The notes below the pieces were generated by a model that was given only the letters and a program-made list of their open reading frames with translations, searched no databases and was not told the DNA's origin. The position numbers and the translations under genes are program-made. DNA of 64,000 nucleotides, taken from positions 186,001 through 250,000 of the forward strand of contig NZ_JAHCDK010000002.1 of assembly GCF_018413465.1 (NCBI RefSeq), written 5' to 3'. Below, one piece after another: positions 8,226-15,833 of this stretch (the stretch's first letter is position 1; every line of letters starts with the position of its first letter). Source of the DNA: Flavobacterium sp. CYK-55 (lineage in GTDB: Bacteria; Bacteroidota; Bacteroidia; Flavobacteriales; Flavobacteriaceae).

Positions 8226-8250
8226 AAAAAAGACGTGATAATTCACGCCT
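8226..8250 (-). terminator. Intrinsic terminator after ffh
   Basis: Read on the minus strand this is an 8-bp stem (8250-8243 with 8238-8231, one G-T wobble), a 4-base loop and a run of T directly after. It lies 10 bases past the ffh stop. Confidence 0.8.
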
Positions 8251-8259
8251 TTGAGTTTA

Positions 8260-9597
8260 TTAGTTCATGCCACGCATGCCCGACATCATTTTCATCATTT
8301 GTTTTCCGCCCGGTCCTTGCATCATTTTCATCATCTTGCTCATTTGATCAAATTGTTTCATGAGCTGGTTGACTTCTTCAATTTTGCGACCAGAACCTTT
8401 GGCAATACGTGTTTTGCGTTTCATATCTATAATTGATGGCTTGCTGCGTTCTTGTGGTGTCATCGAATAAATTATAGCTTCAATGTGTTTGAATGCATCA
8501 TCTTCAATTTCTACATCTTTTAAAGCTTTTGAAGCTCCGGGAATCATGCCGACTAAGTCTTTCATGTTACCCATCTTCTTAACTTGCTGAATTTGCTGCA
8601 AGAAATCGTCAAAACCAAATTCGTTTTTGGCAATTTTTTTCTGGAGTTTTCGCGCTTCTTCTTCATTGAATTGTTCTTGAGCGCGCTCAACGAGTGAAAC
8701 CACATCACCCATTCCGAGAATACGATCAGCCATACGCGACGGATAAAACACGTCTAAGGCTTCCATTTTCTCGCCGGTTCCGACAAACTTAATCGGCTTG
8801 TTAACCACTGATTTAATAGAAAGTGCCGCACCACCGCGAGTGTCACCGTCTAATTTGGTCAAAACAACACCGTCAAAGTTGAGTCGATCATTAAATGCTT
8901 TTGCAGTATTCACGGCATCTTGACCCGTCATCGAATCCACCACAAAAAGGGTTTCTTGCGGTTGAATGGCTTGATGAACATTGGCAATTTCATTCATCAT
9001 TTCCTCGTCAACTGCCAAACGACCTGCTGTATCGACAATCACGGTGTTGAATCCGTTTTCTTTGGCATATTTAATGGCATTCTGAGCGATGGCCACCGGG
9101 TTTTTATTTTCGGGTTCAGAATATACCTGAACACCAATTTGTTCACCCACCACATGCAACTGATTGATCGCTGCCGGACGATAAACATCACATGCTACCA
9201 ACAATATTTTTTTGTTTTTCTTGGTTTTTAGAAACAAAGCCAATTTGCCCGAAAAAGTGGTTTTACCCGAACCTTGCAAACCCGACATTAAAATCACAGT
9301 TGGATTTCCTGACAAGTTAATGCCCGAAACGTCTCCACCCATGAGTTCAGTAAGCTCATCTTTGACCAATTTAACCAATAATTGACCTGGCTGTAAGGTT
9401 GTCAAAACGTTTTCACCAATGGCTTTTTCTTTGACTCGAGTGGTAAAATCTTTGGCGATTTTAAAGTTTACGTCGGCATCCAACAAGGCGCGACGAACTT
9501 CTTTGAGCGTTTCGGCAACGTTGACCTCAGTAATTTTTCCGTGTCCTTTAAGAATATGAAACGCTTTGTCAAGCTTCTCGCTTAAATTATCAAACAT
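8260..9597 (-). CDS. ffh: Signal recognition particle protein Ffh
   Basis: Ffh (SRP54) binds 4.5S RNA and signal sequences of nascent inner-membrane proteins and delivers ribosomes to FtsY. The N domain covers residues about 1-85. The GTPase G domain has the P-loop LQGSGKTTFSGKLA near 107, DTAGRL near 189 and TKLDGD near 247. The C-terminal M domain ends in a methionine-rich run (MMKMMQGPGG and KQMMKMM) that forms the signal-sequence groove. The 445-residue length is normal. A -7 box lies upstream at 9623-9630. It is a single essential gene with its own promoter and terminator. Confidence 0.97.
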   Translation of the reverse strand: MFDNLSEKLDKAFHILKGHGKITEVNVAETLKEVRRALLDADVNFKIAKDFTTRVKEKAIGENVLTTLQPGQLLVKLVKDELTELMGGDVSGINLSGNPTVILMSGLQGSGKTTFSGKLALFLKTKKNKKILLVACDVYRPAAINQLHVVGEQIGVQVYSEPENKNPVAIAQNAIKYAKENGFNTVIVDTAGRLAVDEEMMNEIANVHQAIQPQETLFVVDSMTGQDAVNTAKAFNDRLNFDGVVLTKLDGDTRGGAALSIKSVVNKPIKFVGTGEKMEALDVFYPSRMADRILGMGDVVSLVERAQEQFNEEEARKLQKKIAKNEFGFDDFLQQIQQVKKMGNMKDLVGMIPGASKALKDVEIEDDAFKHIEAIIYSMTPQERSKPSIIDMKRKTRIAKGSGRKIEEVNQLMKQFDQMSKMMKMMQGPGGKQMMKMMSGMRGMN

Positions 9598-9622
9598 AGT
9601 GTTGAGCTTTCAAAATGATGCG

Positions 9623-9630
9623 CAAATTTA
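9623..9630 (-). promoter_or_regulatory. TAnnTTTG -7 box for ffh
   Basis: TAAATTTG on the minus strand, 25 bases upstream of the ffh ATG. This places the transcript start about 18 bases before the start codon. No clear -33 element is visible. Confidence 0.5.
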
Positions 9631-9816
9631 AGTATTTGCATTTGAAGTTGTAGGCTGAGTAATTAAAAAAATATTGAAAGTTAACTTCTATTGATTTATA
9701 AGCTTAAACCATTAGTTATTTAGAGCCAATAAAAATTGTAAAAAAAATTGTAAGGATAGTAGGGTTTTTTGTAAAGGGCATGTTTTATAGCCAAATAACA
9801 CAAAAGCCCCTGAGTT

Positions 9817-10242
9817 ATGACAAGAAAAGAGTTCTTTGGACGTGTCGGTTTTGGCGCTGCAGCCTTGCTGGTTCCGGCTTGTATAGGTGGCCTTGCTGCT
9901 AGTTGCGATAAAGATGATGACGAAAATGTAACACCAGCTCCTACGAATGTTGATTTCACATTAGATATCAGTACGGGTGCGTTAGCTACTAATGGCGGAT
10001 ATTTAACAACTAAAGGGTTGGTTGTTGCAAGAACTACTGACGGTGCTTTTTTAGCCGTATCGGCATCATGCACGCACGAAGGAACCAATGTTAAGTATCG
10101 CTCTGCAAGTAATGATTTTCATTGTCCAAACCACGGCGCCAATTTCAGCAGTGCAGGGCATGTTACCCAAGGCCCTGCAACCCGAAACTTAACGAGTTAT
10201 AACACAGAATTGACCGGAAATACTTTAAGAGTGTTTTCATAA
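9817..10242 (+). CDS. Exported Rieske [2Fe-2S] protein
   Basis: A 141-residue protein with the Rieske ligand pairs C85-T-H87 and C103-P-N-H106, the CxH...CxxH pattern that coordinates a 2Fe-2S cluster. The N-terminus MTRKEFFGRVGFGAAALL looks like an export signal with an anchoring helix. C22 or C30 could be a lipoprotein cysteine, and an acidic Asp/Glu linker follows. It would sit in the periplasm as a one-electron carrier. It is much smaller than bc1 or b6f Rieske subunits and has no cytochrome b neighbour. It is the first gene of a co-directional seven-gene run that also holds a c-type cytochrome and a YceI protein. No convincing promoter box was found in the 219 bases upstream. Confidence 0.88.
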   Translation: MTRKEFFGRVGFGAAALLVPACIGGLAASCDKDDDENVTPAPTNVDFTLDISTGALATNGGYLTTKGLVVARTTDGAFLAVSASCTHEGTNVKYRSASNDFHCPNHGANFSSAGHVTQGPATRNLTSYNTELTGNTLRVFS

Positions 10243-10252
10243 CCCAATTGAA

Positions 10253-10774
10253 ATGAGATTTTTATTCTTTACATACAGCTTTTTATTTATCACTTTCATT
10301 GGGAATGCCCAAGATTTGAATGTTTTTGATATTGCCAGAAAAGGAACTTTGGAACAGATTGAAGCTGCTTACAAAAAGAACCCTCAATCTATTAATGCAG
10401 TAGATGAACGCAACTCAACACCGCTGATATTGGCCTGCTACAGAGGAAACACAACCGTAGCAAATTACTTAGCAGAAAAAGTGAATAACGTTAACTACAA
10501 TACAGGTCGCGGGACTGCGCTGATGGCTGCAGTTATGGCTGGAGATTTATCTATTGTAAACAAACTGATTTCGGTAAAAGCCGATTTAAATCAAAAAGGC
10601 GAAGGAAACAAAACAGCCCTTATTTATGCAGTTTTTTTTAATAAAGAAGAAATTGCTGAAGCGCTTATCAAAGCGGGTGCTGATAAAAACATTCAAGATG
10701 AAGATGGCAGAAAAGCCTTGGATTATGCCAACTTCAACAAAAACACCAAACTCATTATTTTACTAGATCAATAA
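10253..10774 (+). CDS. Exported ankyrin-repeat protein
   Basis: A 173-residue protein with a signal peptide (about residues 1-19, ending GNAQ) and four to five ankyrin repeats. Recognisable consensus pieces are STPLILACYRGN, GTALMAAVMAGDLSIVNKLI, KTALIYAVFFNKEEIAEALI and GADKNIQDEDGRKALDYA. Periplasmic ankyrin proteins often guard redox enzymes; AnkB near catalase in Pseudomonas is a known case. That fits a gene 10 bases after the Rieske gene, but the role here is inferred. Confidence 0.85.
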   Translation: MRFLFFTYSFLFITFIGNAQDLNVFDIARKGTLEQIEAAYKKNPQSINAVDERNSTPLILACYRGNTTVANYLAEKVNNVNYNTGRGTALMAAVMAGDLSIVNKLISVKADLNQKGEGNKTALIYAVFFNKEEIAEALIKAGADKNIQDEDGRKALDYANFNKNTKLIILLDQ

Positions 10775-10804
10775 ATTAATGATTAACCTAAATTATTTTA
10801 AAAC

Positions 10805-11563
10805 ATGAAAAAAGCTAGCCTATTAATTGCTCTCTTGGGAATGATGCATATATCATTTGCCCAACAAAGAGAAACCGCCCTGACTACTATTGGCAGTATG
10901 AAAGTTAAAATCAATTTGAACCAAGCAACCTCATTGGCCACCATTACCCTCATGGGGCCTTCGACTAAATGGTTTTCAATTGGATTAAGTACATCGTCAA
11001 TGGCAACAAACAAAGATGTAATTACTTTTGGAACCACTTTGCTTGATCAATATTTTACCAGCAATGGTCACGTAGCACCTACAACCGATGCGACCAACAA
11101 TCTTACATTGGTTAGTAATACGGTTTCTGGAACAACTCGTACTGTGGTGATGACGCGCCCTTTTAGTACCGGTGATGCAAAAGATTATACTTTTACTTAT
11201 GCCATGACTTCATTAGGAATCGTTTGGGGTGTTGGACCGTCAACTACTGTTACGGCAGAGCACTCAACTTTTGGAACTAAAACTTTGACTTTTGCTGATG
11301 TTTTGGCAAATGAAACCTTCCAACTAAAAGACATTTCTGTAACGCCTAACCCTTCAAGCGGTATTTTCAACATCAGTAAAAATGACATGGTAGATATCAA
11401 AACCATTCGTGTATATGATGCCAATGCCAAGTTAATTCGCGAAATCAGTTCATTTGACACCAACAACCCTTCGGTAGATTTGACTGATTTAACCAACGGT
11501 CTTTATTTTATGGAGATCTCAAATGATTCTGATAGCACTGTGAAAAAAATAGTACGCAACTAA
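10805..11563 (+). CDS. T9SS type A substrate with DOMON-like domain
   Basis: A 252-residue secreted protein with a signal peptide ending SFAQ. Residues about 25-165 look like a DOMON domain: LITLMGP-like strands, then W and F in TKWFSIGLS, and the late H...G...LTF pattern near 155-165. DOMON domains bind haem or sugar. Residues about 178-252 are a T9SS type A sorting domain (VTPNPSSGIFNIS, YDANAKLI, LTNGLYFMEI, KIVRN), so the protein should be carried across the outer membrane and attached to the surface or released. In its redox neighbourhood a haem-binding role is attractive but unproven. The domain call rests on pattern only. Confidence 0.75.
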   Translation: MKKASLLIALLGMMHISFAQQRETALTTIGSMKVKINLNQATSLATITLMGPSTKWFSIGLSTSSMATNKDVITFGTTLLDQYFTSNGHVAPTTDATNNLTLVSNTVSGTTRTVVMTRPFSTGDAKDYTFTYAMTSLGIVWGVGPSTTVTAEHSTFGTKTLTFADVLANETFQLKDISVTPNPSSGIFNISKNDMVDIKTIRVYDANAKLIREISSFDTNNPSVDLTDLTNGLYFMEISNDSDSTVKKIVRN

Positions 11564-11581
11564 TTTTTTAAAATCATTATT

Positions 11582-11965
11582 ATGAAAAAATCTCGTATCA
11601 TAATTGCATTGGTCATTGCTGTAGTAATTGGAGTTGGAGTTTATTGGTATATCATGCATGGAGGAGCCCGGAATTTAGCCTCAGAAGATGCTGCTTACAC
11701 GGTAAACGCCAATGACATAGTTCAGGAATTTTCAACAAATTCAGAGCGAGCAAACAAAAAATACCTTGAAAAAGCCGTTGTAATTACCGGTAAAGTTACC
11801 GAAATTCACGCCAACCAAGTAATTATTGACAACAGTGTTGTATGTTTGCTTCAGCAGCCCAATAGCAAAATCAAACTTAACCAATCGATTATTATGAAAG
11901 GTCGTGTGGTTGGTTTTGATGACTTTATGGGCGAGATTAAATTAGACCAGTGTTTATCCATTTAA
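11582..11965 (+). CDS. Membrane-anchored OB-fold protein (tRNA_anti-like family)
   Basis: A 127-residue protein with one N-terminal transmembrane helix (residues about 5-25, IIIALVIAVVIGVGVYWYI) and a periplasmic OB-fold. VVITGKVTEIHANQVIID, LNQSIIMKGRVVGFDDFMGEIKLDQC is typical of the small tRNA_anti-like family, which binds an unknown ligand. It has no known enzyme activity. It lies 18 bases after the DOMON-like gene, and its stop is followed closely by the DUF5777 gene, so all appear to be one transcription unit. Confidence 0.78.
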   Translation: MKKSRIIIALVIAVVIGVGVYWYIMHGGARNLASEDAAYTVNANDIVQEFSTNSERANKKYLEKAVVITGKVTEIHANQVIIDNSVVCLLQQPNSKIKLNQSIIMKGRVVGFDDFMGEIKLDQCLSI

Positions 11966-11979
11966 AAGAGTCATTGAGA

Positions 11980-12852
11980 ATGAAATTAAAAAGCTTTTTA
12001 GCAATCGGAAGCGCACTTTTTTTAAGCATGCAGCTTCACGCTCAAGACGACTTATTGAGTCAGCTTGACAGTATTAAGCCGACCAAAAAAGAAGTCGAAA
12101 TGGCAGCCTTCAAAGGCTTGCAAATTTGCAACATGCAATCAACTAAACTGCCGGTAAAAGGTGAATGGTACTTTTTAGTTACCCACCGTTTTGGTGATTT
12201 GACCGAAGGCATCAACAATTTTTTTGGTTTAGATAATGCGCTCACCAGAATTGGAGGCATCTATGCGCCAACCAATTGGTTATCATTAGGAGTGTCACGT
12301 CACACAGCCAACAAAATTTATGAATTATCAGGTAAATATTTATTGGTAAGTCAAAAAGTAGATGGATTTCCGGTAACCATAGTTGGTTATAATACCGCCG
12401 AAATCAATTCATCAAAGTTTGACAAAGATGAATACCCCGAGTTCAAAGATAATAATCGCTTGGCCTATACCTCGCAGTTGTTGATTTCAAGAAAATTCAA
12501 CGAATCGTTATCGTTGCAAGTTGCGCCGGTTTTTGTTCATAAAAATCTATATGATGCGCAACCCGGTACTGAACGAAAAGATGACTTTTTAATTACGGGC
12601 GGTGGTCGTTGCAAATTGTCAAAACGCATTAGTTTTAATCTTGAATATGCATATAGATTAAACAAACCTGATGTTGACTATTTCCAAAACCCGCTTTCAA
12701 TGGGGTTTGATATTGAAACAGGCGGTCACGTTTTTCAGTTGGTGTTTTCTAACTCACAAGCTATGAATGATGTAGCCTATTTAACCAATGCCATTGGCAA
12801 ATGGAATGACAAAGGAATTTTCTTCGGATTTAACATGTATAGAGTATTTTAA
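11980..12852 (+). CDS. DUF5777-type outer-membrane beta-barrel protein
   Basis: The ATG at 11980 starts a signal peptide (MKLKSFLAIGSALFLSMQ..HAQ); an upstream in-frame GTG overlapping the previous gene is unlikely to be used. The 290-residue product has alternating strands through its length and aromatic C-terminal residues (GFNMYRVF), as expected for an outer-membrane barrel. The N-terminal HRFGDLTEGINNFFGLDNA and the following IGGIYAPTNWLSLGVS match my memory of the DUF5777 family. Function is unknown. It lies between an OB-fold protein and a c-type cytochrome and could be the outer-membrane conduit of the cluster, which is inference. Confidence 0.78.
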   Translation: MKLKSFLAIGSALFLSMQLHAQDDLLSQLDSIKPTKKEVEMAAFKGLQICNMQSTKLPVKGEWYFLVTHRFGDLTEGINNFFGLDNALTRIGGIYAPTNWLSLGVSRHTANKIYELSGKYLLVSQKVDGFPVTIVGYNTAEINSSKFDKDEYPEFKDNNRLAYTSQLLISRKFNESLSLQVAPVFVHKNLYDAQPGTERKDDFLITGGGRCKLSKRISFNLEYAYRLNKPDVDYFQNPLSMGFDIETGGHVFQLVFSNSQAMNDVAYLTNAIGKWNDKGIFFGFNMYRVF

Positions 12853-12854
12853 TT

Positions 12855-13211
12855 ATGAAAAAGATCAAATTGGCCCTATTAACTTTGATAGCCGGTTTAG
12901 GCATAGCCCTATACTCATGCGAATCAAATACCTACGAAGAAGTAGCCGGAGTAGTTGAAAACCCAACCTACAACGCAAATGTAAAAGGCATTATGCAAGA
13001 TAAATGTTTTGAATGTCACAACCCTGAATATGGACAAGAGCCATACTTAACTAACTACACTGAAGTAAAAGACGCTTGCGAAAATTACAATTTATTGTGC
13101 CGAATCCAAGGCACAGATTGTGGTGACATTATGCCTACTTCAGGAAAAATGCCGGCTGCTCGCATCAAAATAATCCAAAACTGGATTGAGCAAGGTTACG
13201 TAGAAAATTAA
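12855..13211 (+). CDS. Small c-type cytochrome lipoprotein
   Basis: A 118-residue exported protein with a lipobox-like signal (IALYSC, cysteine 22). It has a single haem-attachment motif C51-F-E-C54-H55 in a context (VKGIMQDKCFECHNPEYG) common to Bacteroidota cytochrome-c-like domains. Candidate axial methionines are M93 and M99 in GDIMPTSGKMP. The C-terminal helix RIKIIQNWIEQGY is also typical. Additional cysteines at 75, 82 and 89 could form a disulfide or further ligands, which is unusual for so small a cytochrome. It lies 2 bases after the barrel gene, so the two are almost certainly translated from one message. It would act as a periplasmic or surface electron carrier. Confidence 0.85.
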   Translation: MKKIKLALLTLIAGLGIALYSCESNTYEEVAGVVENPTYNANVKGIMQDKCFECHNPEYGQEPYLTNYTEVKDACENYNLLCRIQGTDCGDIMPTSGKMPAARIKIIQNWIEQGYVEN

Positions 13212-13222
13212 AAATAAAAACC

Positions 13223-13765
13223 ATGAAAAAACTAGTAATCATTGCCTTATCCCTTTTACTTGGTGAGGCGCTTATAGCTCAGAAAATGATGACCCGTGAT
13301 GGTGAAATCAAGTTTGATGCTTCTATGCCCAATTTAGTTGAAATTGCGGCTACCAACAAAACAGCTTCATGTATTTTAGATGCATCAACAGGTGATTTAG
13401 CAGCGTTGGCTTTAGTTAAATCATTCAAGTTTAAATCTCCGCTGATGGAAGAGCACTTCAATGAAAACTATATGGAATCATCGAAGTTTCCGAAAGCCAC
13501 TTTCAAAGGAAAAATCTTAAACATTGGAAAAATTGACAAAACCAAAAACACTTATGATGCCGAGGGTGATTTAACCATGCATGGTGTTACTAAAAAGGTA
13601 AAAATCAAAGTGAATTTGGTTCAAAATGCTTCAGGTAAAGTAAATATGACGAGTAATTTTACCGTAAAAGCAAAAGATTATAACATTGATATTCCTAATC
13701 TAGTTAAAGAAAATTTTGCAGAAAACATCAAAGTTTCGCTCAATTTTGAATTAGAAGGGAAATAG
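13223..13765 (+). CDS. YceI family periplasmic lipocalin-like protein
   Basis: A 180-residue exported protein (signal about 1-20) whose DLTMHGVTKKVKIKVNL segment and overall length match YceI. Known structures of this family bind polyisoprenoid or quinone-like lipids inside a beta-barrel. The N-terminal YceI sequence is shorter and less conserved than usual, with the core starting near residue 22 (MTRDGEIKFDAS). It is the last gene of the Rieske-to-YceI run and is followed by a strong terminator. A quinone-binding protein next to a Rieske protein and a cytochrome suggests a shared redox task, which is inferred. Confidence 0.9.
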   Translation: MKKLVIIALSLLLGEALIAQKMMTRDGEIKFDASMPNLVEIAATNKTASCILDASTGDLAALALVKSFKFKSPLMEEHFNENYMESSKFPKATFKGKILNIGKIDKTKNTYDAEGDLTMHGVTKKVKIKVNLVQNASGKVNMTSNFTVKAKDYNIDIPNLVKENFAENIKVSLNFELEGK

Positions 13766-13789
13766 AAGATAGTTTGTTTGTTTAGTTGA

Positions 13790-13826
13790 AAACCACTTGG
13801 AAACTTCGGTTTCCGGTGGTTTTTTT
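13790..13826 (+). terminator. Strong intrinsic terminator closing the redox cluster
   Basis: A long stem of GGAAAC/GTTTCC above AAACCAC/GTGGTTT is capped by a TTCG tetraloop and followed by seven T. It ends the run of genes that begins with the Rieske gene. Confidence 0.9.
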
Positions 13827-13946
13827 GTTTTTTGCAATCCATCTCAGTAATTAAATAATATCATCAAACAACACTAATATAGATTCTTCATGCAAAAAAT
13901 ACATGGGCTCTATAAAAAAGTTTTTTGTTAATTAGGGTTTTCCCTA
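13827..13946. other. Intergenic, AT-rich, nothing recognised
   Basis: This first part of the 13766-14214 gap follows the terminator of the redox cluster. I find no coding frame, repeat, tRNA or hairpin of note in it. The feature of interest in the gap begins at 13947. Confidence 0.7.
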
Positions 13947-13976
13947 TTGTACGAAAAATTAGAATAATTACTTTTG
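13947..13976 (+). promoter_or_regulatory. Textbook Bacteroidota promoter with no annotated gene downstream
   Basis: TTG at 13947-13949 and TACTTTTG at 13969-13976 are separated by 19 bases, the ideal spacing. The predicted start is near 13983. The next coding genes lie on the opposite strand, so a transcript from here would be non-coding. Confidence 0.6.
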
Positions 13977-13982
13977 CCTTAA

Positions 13983-14167
13983 TCCTTTAATTATTGATCT
14001 AGTTCAAGGGTGAATTAAATTCTGGTAGAAATACCATGAGGGAAGAGTTTAATTTGAATGATCTAACCCCAATTTCCTTTGTTTGTTGTTCTGGGTTTAG
14101 GATAAAAGAATTGCATTTAAAAGGCCTTTAAAATAAGTCAAAAAAAAAACCAGCCAATGGCCGGTTT
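13983..14167 (+). ncRNA. Candidate structured small RNA
   Basis: The 449-base stretch 13766-14214 holds no coding frame that I can support. From the predicted start of the orphan promoter the sequence folds into a long nested hairpin: GATC 13996-13999 with 14060-14063, TTCA 14003-14006 with TGAA 14055-14058, AATTAAA 14013-14019 with TTTAATT 14048-14054, and TGGTA 14023-14027 with TACCA 14032-14036 around a GAAA tetraloop. A second hairpin can pair CTAACCCC (14063-14070) with GGGTTTAG (14093-14100). The 3' end may be the hairpin at 14147-14167, although no T run follows on this strand. AT-rich DNA gives chance pairing, so confidence is low. Confidence 0.35.
14141..14167 (-). terminator. Intrinsic terminator for the lipoprotein pair
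   Basis: On the minus strand AAACCGGCC pairs with GGCTGGTTT (one wobble) around a 3-base loop and runs into at least nine T. It lies about 50 bases past the stop of the 14215 gene. Confidence 0.8.
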
Positions 14168-14214
14168 ATAAAAACAAGAGAGCAAAAACTTGTTTTTTAG
14201 GAAAAAAATTGGGT

Positions 14215-14667
14215 TTAGATTTTTTCAAAAGTTAAATAATCAACGCTACCGTCACCACCACTGGTGTGCTTTAGCTCGATTTTGGTTGATGACGTGCTCA
14301 ACACATCCCAATCCTCGCTAATGGATTCGAAAGATCCGCTCACGGCAGAAAATCCTATATCCATTTTGGTTCTACTGCTGTCTCTGTAAGTACTCCAACT
14401 GCCTGTTTGAATAGAAGAACCGTTAACGGCTGTCATATCACCGCTTGATGCAAAGTTGAATGCATATCCTGAAAAATCAGATGTGTGTATTGAGCCGCTT
14501 TCATTGTATAAAGTTACCGTCCAATTTCCGTTGGTAACCGATTGTGTCACCTGAGAAGTTGAAGGTGACGACGACGATGAACTACTGCTGTCATCAGAGC
14601 TGCACATCGATGCCACATTGACCATAAAAACACAGGCCAAAATCAAAATTAATTTAATTTTTTTCAT
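14215..14667 (-). CDS. Serine-rich lipoprotein with lipocalin-like domain
   Basis: A 150-residue exported protein. The signal peptide ends near NVASMC, where C22 may be the lipidated cysteine, and a run of eight serines acts as a linker. Residues about 42-150 form a small beta-rich domain (GNWTVTLYN, FNFASSGDMTAVNG, GSWSTYRDSSRTKMDIGF, EDWDVLSTSSTKIELKH). The same landmarks recur in order in the C-terminal part of the neighbouring upstream gene, so the two are paralogous in this domain. It lies 17 bases after that gene in one operon. I cannot name the family beyond lipocalin-like; the ligand is unknown. Confidence 0.78.
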   Translation of the reverse strand: MKKIKLILILACVFMVNVASMCSSDDSSSSSSSSPSTSQVTQSVTNGNWTVTLYNESGSIHTSDFSGYAFNFASSGDMTAVNGSSIQTGSWSTYRDSSRTKMDIGFSAVSGSFESISEDWDVLSTSSTKIELKHTSGGDGSVDYLTFEKI

Positions 14668-14684
14668 AAGATTATTTAAATTGA

Positions 14685-15713
14685 TTAGATTCTAGAAAGA
14701 GTCATCAAATGAGTTTCGCCGCCGCCGCCGCTTTGATGAGAAAGCCTGATGGTTGTATCGGTAAACTCTACTACTTCCCAGTCTTCCTCCATGTGATTGA
14801 GTGGATTGCCACCAGTGTAGTAAAACTCTAATTTTGTTTTTCCATCATCTAGATAAGTTGACCAAGTTCCGTTGGTGTTTACACTGTTTTTGGTAGCAAC
14901 CGTTGTTCCGTTGGATGCAAAAACAAAAGTATATCCATTAAACTCATAGGTTTCATCATGTGTTCCTTCCATAAATGAAGTAACTTGCCAAGTTCCTTGT
15001 ACAATAACCTCTGAAAGCGTATTCTGGTTAGAAGATGAATCACAAACGTTAATATTGTTCTCAATAAATGATTTGAGTTCTGCATTGTTATTCACAACTG
15101 TCCATGTTCCATCAGGATTTTTCATTTCGGCCGGATAAGTAATACTGTATATTTCATCAGCTTTCAACGAAATAATGTAATTATACATTTCTGAATTATT
15201 GTATAATTTTCGAGTAGATGCTGACTGAGAATTGGTATTATAGAGTTTTACCTGAATAGGAAATTTAAATCCCACACAACTAATTTCATGAAAATTAGCA
15301 TCAGAACCACAACTGCTTATAAAGTCATTATATTGCTGTTGCGATTGTACAACTGTTGATGAATAATCAGGTTTAATTAGCGTAATCGGAAAATTAAAAT
15401 AAACAATATCATCATCTGTATTACTCGCATTTTTTACAGTCTTCACATAAGCTAAATCGTCATTGTCATTCACATGAATGTATTGACTATTCACAGTAAT
15501 AGATACGGGTAAAACAACCGAAAACGAAGCTGTTCCATCTAAAACATTGTCATAATAGGTAGGATTTTGCGCAACTCTTCTTATCAAAACCGACAAGGGC
15601 GCATCTTTGGTCAAAGTCTGAGTATTATCAATAGATTGAATTTCTTCTTCATCTTGACAAGAAGTGAGACTTAAAAAAAATAGACCGAAAACCAAAAATA
15701 TAAGACGTTTCAT
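14685..15713 (-). CDS. Lipoprotein with C-terminal lipocalin-like domain
   Basis: A 342-residue protein with a clear lipobox (LTSC, cysteine 19). Residues about 40-235 are an unrecognised region with cysteines and a repeated topic of partly beta structure. Within it, QQQYNDFIS and NNNAELKSFIE look like the same short helix placed twice, each followed by a cysteine, suggesting an internal duplication. Residues about 240-342 repeat the domain of the downstream gene (GTWQVTSFMEG, FVFASNGTTVATKN, GTWSTYLDDGKTKLEF, EDWEVVEFTDTTIRLSH). It is divergent from the ECF sigma factor gene with only 120 bases between, so it may be a target of that regulator. Confidence 0.78.
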   Translation of the reverse strand: MKRLIFLVFGLFFLSLTSCQDEEEIQSIDNTQTLTKDAPLSVLIRRVAQNPTYYDNVLDGTASFSVVLPVSITVNSQYIHVNDNDDLAYVKTVKNASNTDDDIVYFNFPITLIKPDYSSTVVQSQQQYNDFISSCGSDANFHEISCVGFKFPIQVKLYNTNSQSASTRKLYNNSEMYNYIISLKADEIYSITYPAEMKNPDGTWTVVNNNAELKSFIENNINVCDSSSNQNTLSEVIVQGTWQVTSFMEGTHDETYEFNGYTFVFASNGTTVATKNSVNTNGTWSTYLDDGKTKLEFYYTGGNPLNHMEEDWEVVEFTDTTIRLSHQSGGGGETHLMTLSRI

Positions 15714-15833
15714 GCGTCGAAATGCTTTGTTGACATAAAAAAAACAAATTTCAATAAAAAAACCCTACCCAAAAATTATTTTTTTTTTAATTTCACCAAC
15801 CAATTAAACAATCCATCACTTCAAAGCCCTTAT

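Noticed and set aside
9720..10088. Open frame antisense to the start of the Rieske gene
   Set aside because: The Rieske frame has clear cofactor motifs, so the opposite frame is a shadow.
13969..13976. Orphan promoter box as the promoter of the neighbouring lipoprotein operon
   Set aside because: The box points right on the plus strand, while the lipoprotein genes are transcribed leftward from near 15713.
14560..14610. Serine-codon run in the 14215 gene as a phase-variable tract
   Set aside because: The run uses mixed serine codons rather than a pure short repeat, so slippage is unlikely.
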